Below are positions 1-6,960 of a DNA stretch of 27,628 bases, one piece after another. The DNA is taken from the NCBI GenBank assembly GCA_910585745.1, contig CAJUFM010000037.1:1-27628 (forward strand). Direction: 5' to 3'. The notes under the pieces were generated by a model, which saw only the letters and a program-made list of their open reading frames with translations, had not been told where the DNA came from and ran no database searches. Origin of the DNA: an uncultured Eubacterium sp. GTDB taxonomy: Bacteria > Bacillota > Clostridia > Lachnospirales > Lachnospiraceae. Within the stretch, counting starts at the first letter, position 1. Each line of letters begins with the position of its first letter. A program made the translations under genes and the position numbers.

Positions 1-19
1 AAAGAAACATATTAACCAA

Positions 20-37
20 GTAGTCTTGATTGACTAC
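20..37. promoter_or_regulatory. Perfect 6-bp inverted repeat upstream of the small peptide gene
   Basis: GTAGTC (20-25) and GACTAC (32-37) are perfect inverted copies around TTGATT. The repeat lies 28 bp before the start of the small secreted-peptide gene and could be an operator or a leader hairpin. The promoter itself cannot be placed because the window begins here; a TATACT at 46-51 is too close to the ribosome binding site to be its -10 box. Confidence 0.25.
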
Positions 38-64
38 ACCATTATTATACTAGGAATGATAAAT

Positions 65-409
65 ATGAAGAGATTATTGAAGAATGGTAAAAAGGCAGTG
101 GCAGGGCTGGTTCTGACTATGTTGGCGGTATGTATGGTTTCATCTGTAGCTCAAGGAGCTGTCGATCGGTATGGGTCAAGAAAGAAGGATTCAAAGGGAT
201 ATTACAGTTATACGAAAGTGTCAGCTTACGATGATAGAGGATTTGGATATACATTGAAAGTAGGAGCTAAAATGGCCGGTGGTGAGTGGAGTCATTGGGA
301 GGGCAGTGGAATTGTATCTGTCCGTTCTGTATCGGAAAGTTATTTTGCGGATGCCAAACATAGTTATCGAATCGGTGGTGGAAGCAAAGTAGAGTGGACA
401 CAAAACTAA
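65..409 (+). CDS. Small secreted peptide, possible lactococcin 972-like bacteriocin
   Basis: The predicted protein has 114 residues. The start at 65 has AGGA at 52-55; in-frame starts at 26 and 56 lack a suitable ribosome binding site. Residues 1 to about 32 form a classic Sec signal peptide: MKRLLKNGKK, a hydrophobic core, then a VAQGA cleavage region. The mature part of about 80 residues is rich in Gly, Ser, Tyr and Lys and has no Cys. Its C-terminal half holds GEWSHWEGSG and SESYFADAKHSYRIGGG, loosely like the G-W-H, S-x-Y and K-x-H-S pattern of lactococcin 972 peptides. That family is secreted by Sec, acts on cell-wall synthesis and is usually encoded beside a membrane protein plus an ABC ATPase. 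Such transporter genes follow here. The secreted small protein is clear; the family assignment is weak, and an orphan cell-surface peptide is the main alternative. Confidence 0.5.
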   Translation: MKRLLKNGKKAVAGLVLTMLAVCMVSSVAQGAVDRYGSRKKDSKGYYSYTKVSAYDDRGFGYTLKVGAKMAGGEWSHWEGSGIVSVRSVSESYFADAKHSYRIGGGSKVEWTQN

Positions 410-456
410 TTTGATTTTGGCGCCCTTGGTCCTTAGATTTAGATTAGGAGTTGTCT

Positions 457-1806
457 ATGCGAAAAATAAGATTTATGGCCGAGGAATTTTTCCGGAGCTT
501 TCATAAGAGTCTGCTGAAGAATCTGTTGCTGATGGTTATGTTTTCCATCAGTCTTGTAATGACGGTGATCATGGGCTCTTACTACTTTGGTTTAGGGGAG
601 CGTCATCATGAATCGACGCAGCAGGTGGGAGACAGAACCTGGTGTCCCTTGGATCTTATGACGGAAAATGACAGTGAGATTGAGGAAAGTCTGATGACGG
701 CCACGGGCTGCCAGAACATGATGGATTATTATGAAACCCTCAGGTCCTCCAGAGATTGTCCTATTATTTCAGTGGAAGTTCCATGCATTAATATGAAAGA
801 AGAGGATGTAAAACGTTTTTTCGGTGACAAAAGCTATTTGAATTTTCTGCTGGAGACGCGGAGAGAGGCATTTATGGCGGAGTTTGGGGATGAGGGCGTT
901 TGTAGTCTGCTGGATATGAAGGGGGCTCGGATCGATCTGGGCGCATACCGTTACTTTGGTCTGGGAATCCAGGAAGGTGAGGGTTTTACGGAACAGAATC
1001 TGAAGCTGGCCCACTGGTCGGATCCTATCCCTATTCTTCTGGGGAGCGATTATAAGGGTATCGTGAAACCGGGAGATGAGTTCAGCCTCTGGTGCTGGGG
1101 ATATGTTTACCCCTGCAGGGTGGCGGGTATCTTGGAGAAGGGGGCGATGATCCCGGAACACCCGGCTGCTGAAAATACTGATTTCTGCCAGCTGGATTCC
1201 CGGATACTTCTGCCCTTTGGGATTCAGGTTTCAGAACCTTTTGAGACAGTAGACGAGATCAAAAAATATGCATATCTTTCCTATCTGAGCCTGCAGTCAG
1301 GAATCGCACAGATTCCGGAGGGAAAAGTGAAAGAACAAGTTGCGGTGTTCCGGGATGTGGGAAAAGAGTTTGAACTTCCGCCGGTTCAGGTGATAGGTAC
1401 CACCATGGGAGTGGATCTTCTGCGGAACGAATCCATTGCCAGCATTAGAATCCTGCTGATCCTTTCTGTTACCCTGTCCTGTTTTACGCTGTATGGTATT
1501 TTTATCACCTTTTATGACAAGATACAGTCCAACAACAGGGTATACGGCATATATCTGATGAATGGATGTTCTCTGAGTATGATTCTGGTTCCGCTCCTGC
1601 TGGAGATTGCTGTGATCCTTGTTCCCGCAGCTTTTGTCAGCAGACTTGTGTTTGTGAGAGAAAATTCTAATGTATATTATATGCCGGAGGATATTATACG
1701 AACGGCATGTGTGATCGCAGGTCTGGTGTTTGTGGTGGGCATAGGAGTCGTTGCGTTTCTGATGCGGGGCGTCGATACGGAGCATCTGATCCGCCAGAAG
1801 GATTAA
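457..1806 (+). CDS. FtsX/MacB-type ABC permease, first subunit
   Basis: The predicted protein has 449 residues. The ATG at 457 follows TAGGAG with normal spacing; a TTG at 451 abuts the ribosome binding site and is less likely. One membrane helix lies at about residues 20-42 (LLKNLLLMVMFSISLVMTVI), followed by about 270 extracellular residues and then three helices from about residue 325 to the end. This is the four-helix MacB/FtsX topology, in which the permease performs mechanotransmission rather than classical channel transport. The gene is followed 10 bp later by an ATPase gene and then a second permease of the same shape, so the complex is probably a heterodimeric permease with one ATPase. 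It lies directly downstream of the small secreted peptide gene, which suggests peptide immunity, release or export. The substrate is unknown. Confidence 0.75.
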   Translation: MRKIRFMAEEFFRSFHKSLLKNLLLMVMFSISLVMTVIMGSYYFGLGERHHESTQQVGDRTWCPLDLMTENDSEIEESLMTATGCQNMMDYYETLRSSRDCPIISVEVPCINMKEEDVKRFFGDKSYLNFLLETRREAFMAEFGDEGVCSLLDMKGARIDLGAYRYFGLGIQEGEGFTEQNLKLAHWSDPIPILLGSDYKGIVKPGDEFSLWCWGYVYPCRVAGILEKGAMIPEHPAAENTDFCQLDSRILLPFGIQVSEPFETVDEIKKYAYLSYLSLQSGIAQIPEGKVKEQVAVFRDVGKEFELPPVQVIGTTMGVDLLRNESIASIRILLILSVTLSCFTLYGIFITFYDKIQSNNRVYGIYLMNGCSLSMILVPLLLEIAVILVPAAFVSRLVFVRENSNVYYMPEDIIRTACVIAGLVFVVGIGVVAFLMRGVDTEHLIRQKD

Positions 1807-1816
1807 AGGAGGGGAA

Positions 1817-2536
1817 ATGGAGATGGAAAAGATACAGATCAGAGAGGTATGCAAAACCTTTGGTAAAAAAGAAGCCCGCGTCCAGGCTCTTCGGGGTGTT
1901 ACGCTTTCGATCCAGGAGGGTGAAATGGCTGCTATCATGGGAAAAAGTGGTTCTGGTAAATCCACCCTGCTTAATATCCTTGGTGGGATGATGTCGATGG
2001 ACAGTGGGGAATATTTGTATGATGGAAATGCAGTCAATTTTAAGAGCCAGCGGGATCTGACAAGATTCCGGCGCAATGAGATTGGATTTGTGGTGCAGTA
2101 CTTTGCTCTCGTAGAGGATATCAATGTTTATAAAAATGTGGCGCTTCCTCTAAAGTATCAGGGATATTCAGGGAGGAAGATCAAGGAGATGGTGATAGAG
2201 GCCCTGAGAGAACTTGGGATTGAGGATAAGGCTAAAGCGTATCCTTCCGAATTGTCGGGAGGGCAGCAGCAGAGAGTGGCGATCGCCCGGGCCATTGTGA
2301 AGCAGCCGAAGGTGATCCTGGCAGATGAGCCCACCGGGGCGCTGGATGAGGCCACGGGGGATGAGGTACAAAATATCTTCCGGAAGCTGAATGAAAAGGG
2401 AAACACTATCGTTATCGTTACACACGATGAGAAGGTGGCGAAAAATTGCGACAGGGTAATTTATGTGAAAGATGGCAGAGTGTCAGGAACACTTCAGAAT
2501 GAGAGCACGGGGCGTGACGGAGGAGGGGATGTGTGA
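1817..2536 (+). CDS. ABC transporter ATP-binding protein (MacB/LolD-type)
   Basis: This 239-residue ATPase has all the expected motifs: Walker A GKSGSGKST at 42-50, Q-loop Q94, signature LSGGQ at 146-150, Walker B VILADE at 166-171 and switch His203 in VTHD. It belongs by motif style to the LolD/MacB subfamily that powers FtsX-type permeases. AAAGGAGGGG lies just upstream; a second in-frame ATG at 1823 has somewhat better spacing and may be the true start. It sits between two permease genes, 10 bp after the first and overlapping the second by one base (TGATG), so the three are very probably co-transcribed and translationally coupled. Assignment as an ATPase is secure; the transported molecule is not known. 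Confidence 0.93.
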   Translation: MEMEKIQIREVCKTFGKKEARVQALRGVTLSIQEGEMAAIMGKSGSGKSTLLNILGGMMSMDSGEYLYDGNAVNFKSQRDLTRFRRNEIGFVVQYFALVEDINVYKNVALPLKYQGYSGRKIKEMVIEALRELGIEDKAKAYPSELSGGQQQRVAIARAIVKQPKVILADEPTGALDEATGDEVQNIFRKLNEKGNTIVIVTHDEKVAKNCDRVIYVKDGRVSGTLQNESTGRDGGGDV

Positions 2537-3573
2537 TGAAGGTTGCGGGAAAGAAGATCCCCAGGGGAAATGTACTTCTATTTTTCAGTTTTACTGCTAT
2601 CTCTCTCTGCCTTTTACTGATTGTGTCAGCGATCCGTGCCGAGAAGGTGAATCGCTTGAACAAGTACACGATGTATTCGGGTCATCAGAAAGGATTCAGC
2701 ATAAGCGGCGGAGACGGGGCAGAGCAATGGGAACCTGTGATCTCAGAGCTGGCATCACAGAATGAGCATTTTATTCTTTATGTTCCCATGGAGGATCCGG
2801 GAATGATTGTAAAGGGGATCTGTACCCGGGGGGATGACCGGGAGGTACCGATGATCTGGGGGGAGTATTTTGATTTTTCCACGTCGTGGACGGATACACC
2901 TAGAGCAGTTCTTGGTAGTCAGTACCAAAAGGATGTTGTGGACCGGGATGGAAAAAGGTATTATAGGTTTCATGAGACTGACTTTGAAGTGATCGGGATC
3001 ATGGGTACCAAAGATAAGAGCCGGATCAATCAAATGCTGCTGATTGATTTTAAGTCTGCCGTCCGTATCAACGGGTTGGAGACAAACTATCTACTGGACG
3101 GCGAAAAAAGTGATTTATTAGAGATTGGTCAGAAGATCCATGACAATATTCCCTTCCCTTCGACGGCAGTGATCACTTTGGAGGAGTCAGAGCCTGTTTC
3201 CTTTATAGAGCGTTTTTTGGCGCCGGATGTTATTCTGGATACCATGTATGCCATGATACTGGTTAGTTTTTCATTGAGTACGGTGCTAGTCACACTGATC
3301 TGGCTCCGTTTTCGCAGACAGTTGTTTTTCGCGTGGAAACTGTGTGGTTATGAAAGGCGTTCGGAGCGCATGGAAATATCCAGGCAGTTTTACCTGATCG
3401 CTGGGGCAGGTTTCGGGACGGGACTGATTCTGATGGCAGGTATTGTCCAGGCTGTGTCGGAAATCCATCTGGCATTCCGTGATATTTTCGGAGCTTTGCT
3501 CATAACGGTGGGGCTGGGGACGCTGATCTTGTTTTTTTGTTATTTTCTGGACCGCAGAAAAAACAGGGGATAG
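2536..3573 (+). CDS. FtsX-like ABC permease, second subunit
   Basis: The predicted protein has 345 residues. The ATG at 2536 overlaps the ATPase stop codon and follows GGAGGAGGGG; a GTG one codon earlier is possible. One N-terminal helix lies at about residues 12-32 (LLFFSFTAISLCLLLIVSAI). A predicted extracellular domain of about 200 residues follows, then three C-terminal helices from about residue 235. This is the same topology as the first permease, although the sequences are clearly diverged, which fits a heterodimer. Lactococcin 972-type loci usually encode a single larger multi-helix membrane protein; the pair here could be a split counterpart, but that is inference. No terminator was recognised after the gene. 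Confidence 0.7.
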   Translation: MKVAGKKIPRGNVLLFFSFTAISLCLLLIVSAIRAEKVNRLNKYTMYSGHQKGFSISGGDGAEQWEPVISELASQNEHFILYVPMEDPGMIVKGICTRGDDREVPMIWGEYFDFSTSWTDTPRAVLGSQYQKDVVDRDGKRYYRFHETDFEVIGIMGTKDKSRINQMLLIDFKSAVRINGLETNYLLDGEKSDLLEIGQKIHDNIPFPSTAVITLEESEPVSFIERFLAPDVILDTMYAMILVSFSLSTVLVTLIWLRFRRQLFFAWKLCGYERRSERMEISRQFYLIAGAGFGTGLILMAGIVQAVSEIHLAFRDIFGALLITVGLGTLILFFCYFLDRRKNRG

Positions 3574-3723
3574 AGGATCATATCTCCAGGTCATGTCAGC
3601 ATTTACTGAAGGAACATTCGCTGAATGCAGGGAAAGAACTACTAAGGTAACACATTTTTAATATCATCAGCTGTTTTTAATAAGTTTAGTTGTAAAATGG
3701 CTGTATTTAGTAAAAAAGGGCAT

Positions 3724-3759
3724 TTCTGGACGCAAAAAGGTTTATAATGATTTCCAGAA
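3724..3759. promoter_or_regulatory. Inverted repeat upstream of the first XRE regulator
   Basis: TTCTGGA (3724-3730) and TCCAGAA (3753-3759) are perfect inverted copies 22 bp apart in the 272-bp AT-rich gap between the transporter genes and the regulator gene at 3846. It may be an operator, but is too short to be sure. Nothing else clearly functional was seen in this gap. Confidence 0.25.
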
Positions 3760-3792
3760 CAAAAGGTGAAAAAAGTTAGGAATTATAGTACA

Positions 3793-3821
3793 TTGTTGTG
3801 AGAATCGATCTTTGCTATACT
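3793..3821 (+). promoter_or_regulatory. Candidate promoter of the first XRE regulator
   Basis: TATACT at 3816-3821 makes a good -10 box. TTGTTG at 3793-3798 is a poor -35 box at 17-bp spacing. The ribosome binding site AAGGAG and the ATG at 3846 follow at the expected distance. Confidence 0.4.
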
Positions 3822-3845
3822 TTTCGCGTAAGGAGTGTTACCATT

Positions 3846-4178
3846 ATGAGAAATAAGATAAGAGACAAAGATGTGGGACTGCGTATTATGAATTTGCGTC
3901 TTGACCACGGATATTCCAGAGAACGGCTGGCGGAGATGGCGGGGATCTCTGCCAAGTTTTTATTTGAGATCGAAAGGAGCAAGAAAGGTTTTTCAGCGAC
4001 AACGCTGGTTCGCCTGTCAAAGGCATTGAATGTCAGCACAGATTACATCATGACAGGGGACGGTAACGAGCGATATGAAGAACGGCTTGCAGCTGCATTG
4101 GAACGGTTCGAGCCCGATTTTTTAGAGCAAGTAGAAGATTTATTAGAATTTGCCTATGAGATCGTTCACAAAAAATAA
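3846..4178 (+). CDS. XRE-family (Cro/C1-type) transcriptional regulator
   Basis: The predicted protein has 110 residues. The ATG at 3846 is preceded by TAAGGAG; an upstream GTG at 3798 lies inside the promoter and is rejected. Residues of about 11-70 form a standard HTH_3 domain: LRIMNLRLDHGYSRERLAEM, the recognition region GISAKFLFEIERSKKGFSAT, then LVRLSKALNVSTDYIMTGDG. The C-terminal 40 residues are acidic and helical and probably serve dimerisation. It is the first of two small XRE genes directly upstream of an agr-type two-component system, so a role in gating quorum sensing or the adjacent peptide/ABC locus is plausible. There is no membrane segment or metal motif. DNA-binding function is confident; targets are not known. 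Confidence 0.88.
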   Translation: MRNKIRDKDVGLRIMNLRLDHGYSRERLAEMAGISAKFLFEIERSKKGFSATTLVRLSKALNVSTDYIMTGDGNERYEERLAAALERFEPDFLEQVEDLLEFAYEIVHKK

Positions 4179-4210
4179 AATATTTTTCTTAAAATACTCT
4201 GACAAATTAT

Positions 4211-4284
4211 AAATACAACATATCGGTATGGAATTAAATTGTATTTACTCCTTATAATAGTACAAAAAGGCGAGGTTGTATTTA
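4211..4284 (+). promoter_or_regulatory. Promoter and putative operator of the second XRE gene
   Basis: A perfect -10 box TATAAT lies at 4253-4258; no convincing -35 box is present. AAATACAA (4211-4218) and TTGTATTT (4239-4246) form a perfect 8-bp inverted repeat with a 20-bp spacer. A second direct copy, TTGTATTTA, lies at 4276-4284 and runs into the ATG. Three copies around one -10 box fit an autoregulatory operator, which is inference. Confidence 0.5.
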
Positions 4285-4631
4285 TGAGCAGAATGAGACA
4301 ATTAAGGGAAGAAAAAGACATAACGCAGGAAGAACTGGCTTTTGTTCTGGATATTTCACAACAGCGGATCAGTAAGATTGAGAGAAATAAAGCGCCGCTA
4401 AGTGATGAGCTTATTATTCGATGCGCCAGATATTTTGGAGTGACGGCAGATTATTTTCTGGGAATAAGCGACATTCGTCTTGAGATGGAAGTGGATGAAG
4501 CGAAGCCGCTGGGACAGGACGGAACAGGCTTTCGGGAACTTATTTACTATTTTACACGTATGAACCCGAGAGAACAGGAAGTTCTGGTTGCAATTGAAAA
4601 GCTGCTTTGTCGTCTGACTGATAAAGAATAG
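4284..4631 (+). CDS. XRE-family (Cro/C1-type) transcriptional regulator
   Basis: The predicted protein has 115 residues. The ATG at 4284 follows GGCGAGG; an upstream ATG at 4239 would put the start before the -10 box. The N-terminal HTH_3 domain covers about residues 4-62: MRQLREEKDITQEELAFVLD, ISQQRISKIERNKAPLSDEL, then IIRCARYFGVTADYFLGISD. The C-terminal part is a short helical segment (FRELIYYFTRMNPREQEVLV), like many phage-type or ImmR-like regulators. It lies 51 bp upstream of the LytTR response regulator and may be co-transcribed with it. The repeats around its promoter suggest autoregulation. It is not obviously a duplicate of the preceding XRE gene. Confidence 0.9.
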   Translation: MSRMRQLREEKDITQEELAFVLDISQQRISKIERNKAPLSDELIIRCARYFGVTADYFLGISDIRLEMEVDEAKPLGQDGTGFRELIYYFTRMNPREQEVLVAIEKLLCRLTDKE

Positions 4632-4682
4632 ATAATTTGCTACGCTCTGATTATTTATTCTTTTTCTTTATGGAGGAAATGC

Positions 4683-5429
4683 ATGAATGTACTGATTTTA
4701 GAAGATAATGAAGTGGCAAGAAATGCCTTGGTTAAGATTGTAAAATCCTGCATGAACCAGATTCAGGTTTTTGCTTTTGATAATCGGGGAGAAGCTTATC
4801 TGTGTGCCATGGACAGAAACATCGATCTGTTTCTCGTGGATATCATATTGAATCCAAAGGAGAGAAATGATACCTCGGGAATACGGTTTGCCAATGATCT
4901 CAGGGATAATATCCGTTATAAGGCAAAGCCTATTATATTCATAACCACTCTGTCTGGTTTGGAAGGAGCACTTCTCAGGCAGGTGCATTGTTATGATTAT
5001 ATTGAAAAACCGATTGACGCGCCGCGGGTCCGGCGCCGCATTCTTGAAGCTCTCGATGCCATTGTGTCAGAACGTAAGCTGAAAAAACCGGAACAGCTTT
5101 CATTGCGCTATGACGGGGTAAATTTTCCGGTGGTTATTGATGAGATCATCTATATGGTCAGCAGGAGGGGAGTTCTGTATATCTATGGAATAGAGGACCA
5201 GATTGAGATTCCCAACCTTCCCATGAGCACCTTTTTGAGCCGGATCCGGGATAATCATTTTCTGATTCCCATCAAAGGAACTGCTGTTAATGCAAGATAT
5301 ATCAGATCCGTAGATTTCGCCCAGAATAAGGTTTATTTGAAACGGACGAAAGATGTGGTGGATATCGGGGGAAGAATGAAAAAAAGGTTTAGAGAGGAAT
5401 TTGAAGAATGTTTTCGTTTGATCAATTAG
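4683..5429 (+). CDS. LytTR-family response regulator (AgrA-like)
   Basis: The predicted protein has 248 residues; GGAGG lies upstream with good spacing. The receiver domain (1 to about 125) has the acidic pair E7/D8, phosphoacceptor D53 in FLVDI, T88/T89 in FITT and K109 in IEKP. The C-terminal half (about 140-245) is a LytTR DNA-binding domain: an N-terminal beta strand region (SLRYDGVNFPVVIDEIIYMV), then FLIPIKGTAVNARYIRSVDF and the closing GGRMKKRFREEF. AgrA-type proteins of this layout bind paired direct repeats upstream of agr and its target promoters. The kinase gene overlaps the end of this gene by 22 bp, so the pair is translationally coupled. No matching LytTR repeat pair was recognised by eye in the window. 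Confidence 0.93.
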   Translation: MNVLILEDNEVARNALVKIVKSCMNQIQVFAFDNRGEAYLCAMDRNIDLFLVDIILNPKERNDTSGIRFANDLRDNIRYKAKPIIFITTLSGLEGALLRQVHCYDYIEKPIDAPRVRRRILEALDAIVSERKLKKPEQLSLRYDGVNFPVVIDEIIYMVSRRGVLYIYGIEDQIEIPNLPMSTFLSRIRDNHFLIPIKGTAVNARYIRSVDFAQNKVYLKRTKDVVDIGGRMKKRFREEFEECFRLIN

Positions 5430-6670
5430 TGATTCCAGTAAACAGTCTTCTGGAGATTACCAGTGTGATCATGCTCATCCATGTGCTGAATGTCGGAAAA
5501 TCCAGAGGCAGGCTGTTGAACTTTGTGCTGTTTTACATTTGTATCATTACATATCTTGTCTGGGTGAACCTTTATATGGAGAGTAAAGAATTATTTGCTC
5601 TGGGATATATCATTCTGTTTTTATTTGCCAAATGGCAGTATCAGATGTCTATGCTGCCAGGGGTGATGGTTACAGTAATGGCAATTGTTACTGCAAGCAT
5701 TGTAGAAATGATATTTTATGCTCCATGTCATTTATTATGCTTTTTAAATGTATCGGATAGTGTAATATCATTGCTCGTAGTGTTTCTGACAACGATTACA
5801 ATTTTCCTTTTACGTAAGAAAATTCCTGCAAACGACATACACAAACACTTATTTCAAAAAGAAAAGTATTCTTTTATCGTGAGCAGTATCTGCAGTGCTG
5901 CTGTGATCTACGCTATTATTTCTTTCAGTGGCAGCAAGGGACTTACCTTCTCAGAATATTTTTATGTGATCTGCTGTGTGGCAATTATTGCATTGTCCAC
6001 CTACAGGTTAAATAAGTACCGCTATGAAGCCAAACTCCGGACGGAGTACTCGGAAAAATATGGTGAGGTGCTGGAGCAGATCAGGGAGCGGCAGCATAAG
6101 TTTTCCAATCAGCTGAATGCCATCTATGCCCTTCACCAGCTCTATCATACTTACGAGGAACTGGTGGAAAAGCAGAAAGAACAGACAGAGGAACTTTGTA
6201 AATACATAATGCCAAACACTGTCATTGTACTGAAAAATCCCATCGTGATCGCCCATGTGTATCAGAAGATCTGTGAGGCGGCGGATCATGGAATCCGGCT
6301 GCATACCAAGTTCACCTGTGAGCTGGAGAGTGTGTCCATACCGGACATCTATCTGGTGGAGATCATCGGGACACTTTTTGACAATGCCATGGAAAATATT
6401 CTCGAAGAGCGCCCTGATGCAGAGATGTATCTTGAGATAACGGGGCAGGAAGAGGATGTGATGATCGAGGTCTGCAATGAGCATCCGTTTATCCCCCAGC
6501 TGGAATGGAAGAAATTCTTTCAGAGAGGCTATTCTTCAAAGGGAAAGGACAGAGGGCTCGGGCTGTATCATCTGAAAAAGCTGATGGCGAAATACGACGG
6601 AGATATCCTGGTCCGAAATAAAATGATTGATGAAAAGCCTTACTTTTCGATTGCGGTGAAGATAAAATAA
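5408..6670 (+). CDS. AgrC-like sensor histidine kinase (GHKL)
   Basis: The predicted protein has 420 residues and starts inside the end of the response regulator gene. Residues of about 8-200 contain six or so hydrophobic helices forming the membrane sensor. The cytoplasmic part begins near 205. RERQHKFSNQLNAIYALHQL carries the likely phosphoacceptor H230, in the AgrC/HPK10 style where the H-box resembles RHDFNNHL. The GHKL ATPase domain has the N-box FDNAMENILE (N326) and the G-box DRGLGLYHLKKL (381-392). AgrC-type kinases bind a cyclic autoinducer made from AgrD. AgrB and AgrD are encoded just downstream on the opposite strand, supporting that ligand. Its mRNA may end at the hairpin shared with agrBD. 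Confidence 0.92.
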   Translation: MFSFDQLVIPVNSLLEITSVIMLIHVLNVGKSRGRLLNFVLFYICIITYLVWVNLYMESKELFALGYIILFLFAKWQYQMSMLPGVMVTVMAIVTASIVEMIFYAPCHLLCFLNVSDSVISLLVVFLTTITIFLLRKKIPANDIHKHLFQKEKYSFIVSSICSAAVIYAIISFSGSKGLTFSEYFYVICCVAIIALSTYRLNKYRYEAKLRTEYSEKYGEVLEQIRERQHKFSNQLNAIYALHQLYHTYEELVEKQKEQTEELCKYIMPNTVIVLKNPIVIAHVYQKICEAADHGIRLHTKFTCELESVSIPDIYLVEIIGTLFDNAMENILEERPDAEMYLEITGQEEDVMIEVCNEHPFIPQLEWKKFFQRGYSSKGKDRGLGLYHLKKLMAKYDGDILVRNKMIDEKPYFSIAVKIK

Positions 6671-6713
6671 GTCAAAACCCCGACCATCACACTTTGCGAG
6701 ACCGTTCAGGTTT

Positions 6714-6776
6714 GCAGGTGCGCTCGAATTCCTTGCGACCAAGCTCGCAGATATTCTTACGTTACCTTCGCGTAAA
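6714..6776 (-). repeat. Dispersed structured repeat, copy A
   Basis: Read on the - strand, the stretch beginning TTTACGCGAAGG aligns without gaps to 13538-13600 on the + strand. By hand count, 43 of 60 bases match after the TTT, with 12 identical bases at the start. It lies just beyond the agrBD terminator. It contains a small hairpin, TGCGA-GCTTGG-TCGCA, that is partly kept in the other copy with an A-T to G-C change in the stem. The function is unknown; an intergenic repeat family or RNA element is possible. The remaining bases between the kinase stop and this repeat show nothing recognisable. Confidence 0.5.
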
Positions 6777-6777
6777 T

Positions 6778-6813
6778 AAAAAAAGATGTCCCACCGTAGT
6801 AAAGTGTGGGACA
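6778..6813 (-). terminator. Intrinsic terminator of agrBD
   Basis: On the - strand, TGTCCCAC and GTGGGACA pair perfectly over 8 bp with an 11-nt loop. ATC and then seven T residues follow (6784-6778). It lies 15 bp beyond the agrD stop. On the + strand the hairpin could also stop kinase transcripts, but the T tract there is weak. Confidence 0.82.
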
Positions 6814-6828
6814 CCTCATCTTTCTGTC

Positions 6829-6960
6829 TCAGTCTTTGTCTTCCGGGTATTCTGGCTCTCCAAAAAACAAAAAGCTGGTGCCGTGAAAACGCATAAATGC
6901 TCCGAGGGCAAGGCACAGGCTGCAGAGACTATACAGGGACGTTTTTGTGAATTTTTTCAT
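6829..6960 (-). CDS. agrD: AgrD-type cyclic autoinducer pro-peptide, Ser-containing ring
   Basis: This 43-residue gene overlaps the end of agrB by 32 bp in another frame and is preceded by AAAGGAAAC. The N-terminal part, MKKFTKTSLYSLCSLCLALG, matches the basic amphipathic leader of AgrD. The core HGTSFLFF is followed by the acidic, proline-containing tail GEPEYPEDKD. In known AgrD peptides a Cys (or Ser) followed by four mostly hydrophobic residues is cyclised, and AgrB removes the acidic tail. Here the only candidate at that place is Ser29, giving a predicted S-F-L-F-F lactone ring rather than a thiolactone. The two Cys residues lie in the leader. Placement next to agrB, the AgrC-like kinase and the terminator makes the call strong; the exact mature N-terminus cannot be read from sequence. 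Confidence 0.88.
   Translation of the reverse strand: MKKFTKTSLYSLCSLCLALGAFMRFHGTSFLFFGEPEYPEDKD

Noticed and set aside
1297..2124. 275-codon - strand reading frame
   Set aside because: It is antisense to the first permease and the ATPase, whose motifs are clear; its composition is that of a shadow frame.
3574..3845. LytTR-type paired direct repeats upstream of the regulators
   Set aside because: Fragments such as AGTTTAGTTG and AAGTTAGG were seen but do not form two matching sites at helical spacing.
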